A model generated the notes under the pieces. That model saw only the letters and a list, made by a program, of their open reading frames with translations, was not told where the DNA came from and did not search any database. A stretch of DNA of 11,149 nt from Rachicladosporium sp. CCFEE 5018 (taxonomy: Eukaryota; Ascomycota; Dothideomycetes; Cladosporiales; Cladosporiaceae), in NCBI GenBank assembly GCA_002077045.2, contig KZ111140.1, positions 1,199,431-1,210,579 on the forward strand, in the 5' to 3' direction. The translations under genes were made by a program, and so were the position numbers. This document shows, in pieces, positions 6,405 through 11,149 of this stretch (position 1 is the first letter of the stretch; the number at the start of each line of letters is the position of its first letter).

Positions 6405-8230
6405 ATGGGCACCCGAGCTTTGACAACACCGGATATGCGCAGCTACCATACCACTGCGAGCGCACCAAGTCTGCGCAGTCGCACGCCGGCGCTGGAAGAT
6501 ATGGACCGGCCGACCACACCTGGTGGAAGCGATGCTGGGAATGTGAAGGTCGTGGTGCGGGTTAGGAAGTTCTTGCGGAGAGGTATGCAGATTTGAAGGG
6601 ATGCAGCTGCGCGCATACTGATAGAGGCCATGCAGAACTCGACAAGCAATCTCCCTGCCTCATTCGCATGAATGCAGAGACCCAAGAGACGAAACTCTCA
6701 CCACCCCCCGAAGATGCTAAGAGCAACCGCCGACCTCACGAAGAGAAATCCTTTACCTTCGATCGATCTTTCTGGTCCCACAACGACGCAGATCCGCACT
6801 TCGCCGGGCAATCAGAAGTCTACGCCTCCTTCGGCGAGGAGTTCCTAGACCACAACTTCGATGGCTACCATACATGCATCTTCGCGTACGGCCAGACGGG
6901 AAGCGGAAAGTCATACACCATGATGGGCACGCTTGACCAGCCCGGTCTCATCCCACGCACATGTCGAGGCTTGTTCGAGCGCATAGAGACGGAGCAGAAC
7001 AGCGCTATAACATACAATGTTCACGTCTCCTACTTTGAGATCTACAACGAGCACGTCAAGGATTTGCTCACGCCGAGGACGACGCCGCCGACTTACCTTA
7101 AGATCCGCGAGAGCAAGAGCGATGGCGTGTATGTGCAGAATCTGACTGATGAGCCCGTGCGGTGTTATGAGGATATTGAGAGGCTGATGAAGGTTGGCGA
7201 TATGAATCGCACTACTGCCAGCACGAAGATGAACGACACGTCGTCGAGATCGCATGCGGTGTTCACTCTCACGCTCAAGCAGATCCAGCATGATATTGCG
7301 ACTGACAGTACAATCGAGAGACTGGCTCGGATGCGACTCGTTGACCTGGCCGGGTCTGAACGTGCTAACCGCACAGAAGCCACAGGCCAACGTCTGCGAG
7401 AGGGCGGCAACATCAATCAGTCGCTCACCACGCTCGGCCGAGTCATCGCAGCCCTCGCAGACCCGAAACGCCAAAAGGCGAACCGCATGTCCGCCCTGCC
7501 CAACCAGCAGCGTAGGCGAGCAGAGGTCGTACCCTACCGCGACTCCGTCCTAACATGGCTGCTCAAAGACTCCCTTGGCGGCAACTCGAAGACAGCAATG
7601 GTCGCTTGCATATCCCCCGGCGACTACGAAGAGACGCTCTCGACACTCCGCTACGCCGACCAAGCGAAGCGCATCTGCACAAAAGCCCACGTCAACCAGG
7701 ACGCCGTCTCAGCCGCCGAGCGCGACGCAAAGATCATGGAAATGCAAGAAACGATCAAAGCGCTGCAGCTCTCGGTCAACGCTGCCGCTGTACGGAAGCG
7801 CGACGAAGTCGATCGCGCGCGAGACGAGCTGGAAGACTATCAGCGTCAAGTCACGAAAATGCAGCGAGCTATGGAAGAGTCTCGCGCAGTGTCCGACGTC
7901 AAGATCCGTGCCTTGACCCTCGAAGTCGACGAGCTGCGGCCTGCCAACGCTGCGCTGCAGATGGAGATTGAGGCTTTGAGAAGGCATCTCAGTCTTGCGG
8001 TCGGGGAGCTGAGAAATCCTATTGTGCTGCCGGAGAATTACGAGGCTACTGATGATGAGGAGGATAACGGCAGTGATAGCGGCGTCGGAGATAGCGTTGA
8101 TGGCGACTGCTTTGATCACGGTGGGTGGCAGGAGGATGTTGACGATTTGATGAGGGAGCTGGGGATGTTCAAGAGAAAGGTTCTGGATGATCGGGAGAGG
8201 TTTCCTCATGGTGGTGAGGTTGAGACTTGA
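6405..8230 (+). CDS. Short kinesin-3-type (Unc104/KIF1-like) motor protein
   Basis: Two exons, 6405-6582 and 6636-8230, joined give about 590 residues. A disordered N-terminus with Ser/Thr-Pro sites (residues 1-45) precedes the motor (about 46-410). The motor shows VKVVVRVRKF, the P-loop GQTGSGKSY (145-153), switch I NDTSSRSHAVF (259-269), switch II LVDLAGSER (294-302) and YRDSVLTWLLKDSLGGNSKTAM (360-381). A basic loop-12 insert (about 336-355, KRQK and RRR) resembles the kinesin-3 K-loop. SFWSHN and FEGY-like DGYHTCIFAYGQTGSG segments are also kinesin-3 features. A coiled coil follows (about 421-520), then an acidic stretch (TDDEEDNGSDSG), a short helix-like tail and the stop. FHA, CC2/3 and PH domains of 1500+ residue Unc104 proteins are absent; some fungi have a second, shorter kinesin-3 (Nkin3/UncB group), which may be the nearest relative. 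ATG 6405 was chosen for its good context (purine at -3, G at +4); 6303 in frame would add 34 residues. Confidence 0.92.
6583..6635 (+). other. Intron 1 of the kinesin gene (53 nt)
   Basis: Donor GAG|GTATGC, branch-like TACTGAT about 14 nt before the acceptor, acceptor ATGCAG. The upstream frame hits a stop (TGA) inside the intron, so splicing is required. Acceptor 6635 rebuilds FLRRELDKQSPCLIRM, with the conserved Glu of the VRxF...RE motif and the usual spacing to the Cys. The alternative AG at 6626 keeps frame but inserts three extra residues and loses that Glu, so it is less likely. Confidence 0.85.
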
Positions 8231-9292
8231 GGGAGGTTTGGGGGTTTGTGCTTAGCGCTTGGAGTTTGGTGTAATGAGGCAGATGATTTGTCTCTGGACG
8301 AAGAGGGTCAATGTAGCACTGATAAAAGGCTGCTCGTCGGACACTTCGATGTATTCTCCTCTATGTAATTCGCGATGTTTCGCCACTGTATCCGTAAGGA
8401 ACCAGATCCTGTCCATCGAGTCGCAACGGCGCCAGTGGTCATTGCAGTCTCACCGAGATAGTTCGTGTCAGGCTTTCGCAAGCCATGTGTGTGTGCAGTT
8501 CGCACATCCGTGCATCTGCACAACATCTAGCCCTACAAGACACTGTCGCATTGACAGGTCTTGGCGATGAGGCTGGGTTAGGGGCGGCTGCAATCTCGGT
8601 GATTCGGCTGCACGCAGATCCAGGAAGATGTTGAAATTGCGCTCCACAGTGTGGTTCACGGCTAGGAGTGCTGAATTACAGTCTTGTAGAGGTTTGAGCA
8701 CCGAGTCCTATACATTCCTACTCACCACATATACCTTGGAATTCGACCATTGGAGCAGCCTGCAGAGTGACCGGAAGCTCCAGGCGATACGACATGAGCG
8801 CGTAAGCATACATGTAAGCACAGCCCTCCCGTCCTGCATATCTTCACCGCGAGTGCGAAACCTCTCCATCCGCATCCTCCTGGACAACGACAACTACTTC
8901 GATCACGACACTCAGCGAATGCTACAGCGATACACTTTGGACGTACAAAAGACATCGCGATCGCCATCGAAGACAAGAGACCGGGACAAGCGGGTGTTGA
9001 AGGTGCCGAACGTCGACTTCTGCCAAGGGGCGTTCAATGTCATCGTCAGCGGAAGTGCACGGATGAAAGCACGAGAGATTGAGATTGCCAGTGCTTCCTT
9101 CCTCGACCGCTCCATGCCTGCCTCACAACCTCGACTATCAATTCCTCCTACTACCACACCGTCCCTTCAGCGCGCGCCTGTCACTCACTCACAATTGGCA
9201 AACACTCTGTATTCGGCGTCCTCGCGACCCACAACACGCGCCACCGCAATACAATAACAGCAACTAATCAGTAATCCGTAATCACCAGAATC
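8231..9292. other. Intergenic region, 3' end of kinesin and promoter/leader of LCB2
   Basis: About 1.06 kb with no convincing gene. An open frame at 8628-9257 (+, 209 codons) is Ser/Thr/Arg-rich, has overlapping antisense frames and no recognisable domain; I treat it as chance or leader. From about 9110 the sequence is C/T- and CA-rich, typical of a fungal 5' leader, with ATTGG (a reverse CCAAT) at 9194-9198. I looked for an FHA-domain continuation of the kinesin after 8230 and saw none. Confidence 0.55.
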
Positions 9293-11149
9293 ATGCCTAT
9301 CCGCGCCATCAACCCCTTTGCGTCGACCACCACTACCGAAGTTCTGAACGAGAAGGAGCCTATTCGCATTGAGCAGCGCGAGGTGAAGCCTAGGTTCAGG
9401 CCGCGATTCTCAATCCCCTTTACCACGTCGCCGAAATCTGCGAGACCCGAGACGCCTGCAAATAACAGACTCGAGACGCCGCATCATCCCATATTTCGGC
9501 CGCCCTCACCGCAGACGCCGACTCTGAGCCTGCCTACCATCAACCTCACGACTGCAACGGGCGAGAAGAGCAAGATGGAAGAGTCGCCAAGGCCATTGAC
9601 ACTATTCTCGCCACCATCCCCGACGGAAGTCAAGATGCAAGCAAAACGGCATGCAGCTTTCGGACCATTGGGGTCGAAGCAACACCTGTATTCCTCGCGT
9701 TTTGTCGGCAGCGAGTTTCCAGATCCGGTCGAGGACGAGCCGCCATACTTTTACCTGATCACGACCTACATCTCCTACCTGATATTAATAGTGTTCGGGC
9801 ATGTGCGAGACTTCTTTGGCAAGCGATTCCGGCAGGACAGCTACAAGCAGCTGCGAGAGATGGACGGGTACGCACCACTGAACAGCGACTTTGACAACTT
9901 CTACACGCGAAGGCTGCAACTCAGAATCAACGATGTGTTCCGACGGCCAGTCACAGGCGTGCCCGGGCGCTTCATCACGCTCTTGGACCGCACGAGCGAC
10001 GACCACAACCTTCTCATTCAAGCTCACTGGTACGACCACTGAGACTCTCAACATGAGCTCGTACAACTACCTCGGCTTCGCACAGGCTGAGGGCGAGTGC
10101 GCTGATGCAGCGGAGATGAACATCAAGAAGTACGGCATCTCATTCTGCTCGCCGAGAGGAGACTCGGGGACTGCGGATTTGCACGTGGATGTTGAGAGGC
10201 AGATCGCTGAGTTTGTGGGCAAGCCAGCGGCCACCATCTACAGCATGGGATTTGTGACGAATGCTACCATCTTCCCGGCACTAGTCGGCAAAGGCTGCTT
10301 GATGATTTCCGATCAGCTGAACCATTCGTCGATTCGCTTTGGTGCGCGTATTTCAGGAGCTGTCATCGATATGTTCAAGCACAATGACATGAACGACTTG
10401 GAGCGCGTACTGCGCGAGCGTATCTCGCAAGGTCAACCACGGACACATCGACCATGGCGAAAGATCCTAGTAGCTGTCGAGGGGCTATACAGCATGGAGG
10501 GCACTCTGTGTAATCTGCCCGGGCTCGTGGCACTGAAGAAGCGGTACAAGTTTGCATTGTACGTGGACGAGGCACACAGCGTCGGCGCACTTGGCCCGCG
10601 CGGCCGGGGCGTATGCGATTACTTCGGTATCGATCCTGCAGAGATCGACATCTTGATGGGTACGCTCACAAAGTCATTCGGCGCAAATGGTGGCTACATT
10701 GCGAGCAGTAAGGCCATCATCGACAAGATCCGGGTCATCAACGCTGGTACGATCTACGGCGAGTCGCCGGCGCCTGCCGTTCTTGCACAGATCCAGTCTT
10801 CACTTCGAATCATCTCTGGCGATCTCGCGCCGGGCCAAGGCGAAGAGCGCCTACAAAGACTCGCTTTCAACTCCCGCTACCTCCGCCTCGGATTGAAGCG
10901 CCTCGGCTTCATCATCTACGGTCACGATGACTCCCCGATCATCCCTCTGGCACTCTACCACCCGGCCAAGATCCCCGCCTTCTCCCACGAGATGCTGCGA
11001 CGGAAGATTGCAGTCGTCGTGGTTGGCTACCCAGCAACGCCTCTCATCTCATCTCGAGCACGATTCTGCGTGTCAGCAGCACACACGAAGGATGATCTTG
11101 ATCGCCTTCTTGCTGCATGCGACCAAGCAGGTGATGTGCTCCAGCTCAA
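9293..11149 (+). CDS. LCB2: Serine palmitoyltransferase subunit 2 (LCB2-like), 3' partial, internal frameshift
   Basis: The catalytic, PLP-dependent subunit condenses serine with palmitoyl-CoA to 3-ketosphinganine at the ER, the first step of sphingolipid synthesis. The frame from ATG 9293 (A at -3) runs through a Pro-rich N-terminus, a TM helix (about 152-169), FGHVRDFFGKRFR, LNSDFDNFYTRRL and RPVTGVPGR, then meets a stop at 10040. Skipping one base near 10010 gives SDDHN-FSFKLTGTTT... and an open frame to the window end, with SSYNYLGFAQ, ISDQLNHSS, the PLP aspartate in DEAHS (about 425), the PLP lysine in LTKSFGANGG (about 460, codon 10671-10673), IAVVVVGYPATPLISSR and RFCVSAAHT. The C-terminal tail lies beyond the window. 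No intron can replace the one-base correction without deleting conserved residues. Around 10150-10190, CSPRGDSGT differs from the CGPR-type motif usual in fungal LCB2, so a diverged paralog is possible. Base error, recent null allele or paralog decay could all explain the break. Confidence 0.9.
10007..10013 (+). other. Apparent one-base insertion (frameshift) in LCB2
   Basis: AACCTTC: reading AAC-CTT continues the upstream frame to a TGA at 10040-10042 after 249 codons. Reading AAC-(C)-TTC enters the downstream frame. The corrected junction has the same number of residues between the DRxSDDHN segment and TGTTT as I expect in fungal LCB2, which points to one surplus C at 10009 or 10010 rather than a two-base loss. 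Confidence 0.8.

Noticed and set aside
6122..6519. Minus-strand frames of about 96-101 codons before the kinesin gene
   Set aside because: Mutually overlapping, Cys/Arg/Ser-rich and without recognisable features; they overlap the kinesin leader and first exon.
6583..6626. 44-nt version of the kinesin intron ending at the AG at 6625-6626
   Set aside because: It keeps frame but adds three residues and loses the conserved Glu of the RE motif. The branch motif would be too close to the acceptor.
8628..9257. 209-codon open frame upstream of LCB2
   Set aside because: No domain, Ser/Thr/Arg-rich translation, overlapping antisense frames of similar quality, and its end falls in a typical C/T-rich leader. 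A small unknown protein cannot be excluded.
9959..10022. Possible 64-nt intron explaining the LCB2 frame change
   Set aside because: Splicing here would remove the conserved segment from GVPGR through DDHN, and the donor GTGCCC is poor. A one-base shift keeps all conserved residues.

Overview
The window looks like nuclear DNA of a filamentous ascomycete (Pezizomycotina; Dothideomycetes is my guess, not proven). The evidence is compact genes, introns of 53 and 55 nt with GT..AG ends and CTGAT-like branch sites, pyrimidine-rich 5' leaders, and five proteins that match fungal families. There is no bacterial, phage, CRISPR or transposon signature, and I found no tRNA or rRNA.

Layout. (1) 388-2109 (+): GDA1-type Golgi nucleoside diphosphatase with one N-terminal membrane anchor and all five apyrase conserved regions. 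(2) 2264-4075 (-), tail to tail with GDA1 across 154 bp: a 603-residue fusion of a RidA/YjgF domain to a monoamine-oxidase-type flavoprotein, possibly with an extra 5' exon at 4173-4198. (3) 4532-5510 (-): a two-exon, seven-TM RTA1-like protein whose first coding exon is only 25 nt. (4) About 0.9 kb of divergent promoter DNA (5511-6404) with a TATA-like element and a CACGTG palindrome. (5) 6405-8230 (+): a two-exon kinesin-3-type motor of about 590 residues, without the FHA and PH domains of full-length Unc104/KIF1 kinesins. (6) About 1.06 kb without a convincing gene (8231-9292). (7) 9293-11149 (+), running off the right edge: the LCB2 subunit of serine palmitoyltransferase. Its reading frame is broken by one apparently extra base near 10010; the downstream frame stays open and well conserved to the window end.

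How the genes might relate. Several touch sphingolipid biology. LCB2 makes long-chain bases. The RTA1 family includes the yeast long-chain-base translocator Rsb1. GDA1 supports Golgi mannosylation, including that of sphingolipids. The RidA-amine oxidase would act on amines or imines. This may be coincidental neighbourhood in a fungal genome, so it is offered only as a testable idea. The strongest direct observations are the RidA-amine oxidase fusion with its RidA catalytic Arg replaced by Thr, the LCB2 frameshift, and an abrupt block-wise switch in third-position codon usage inside single genes.
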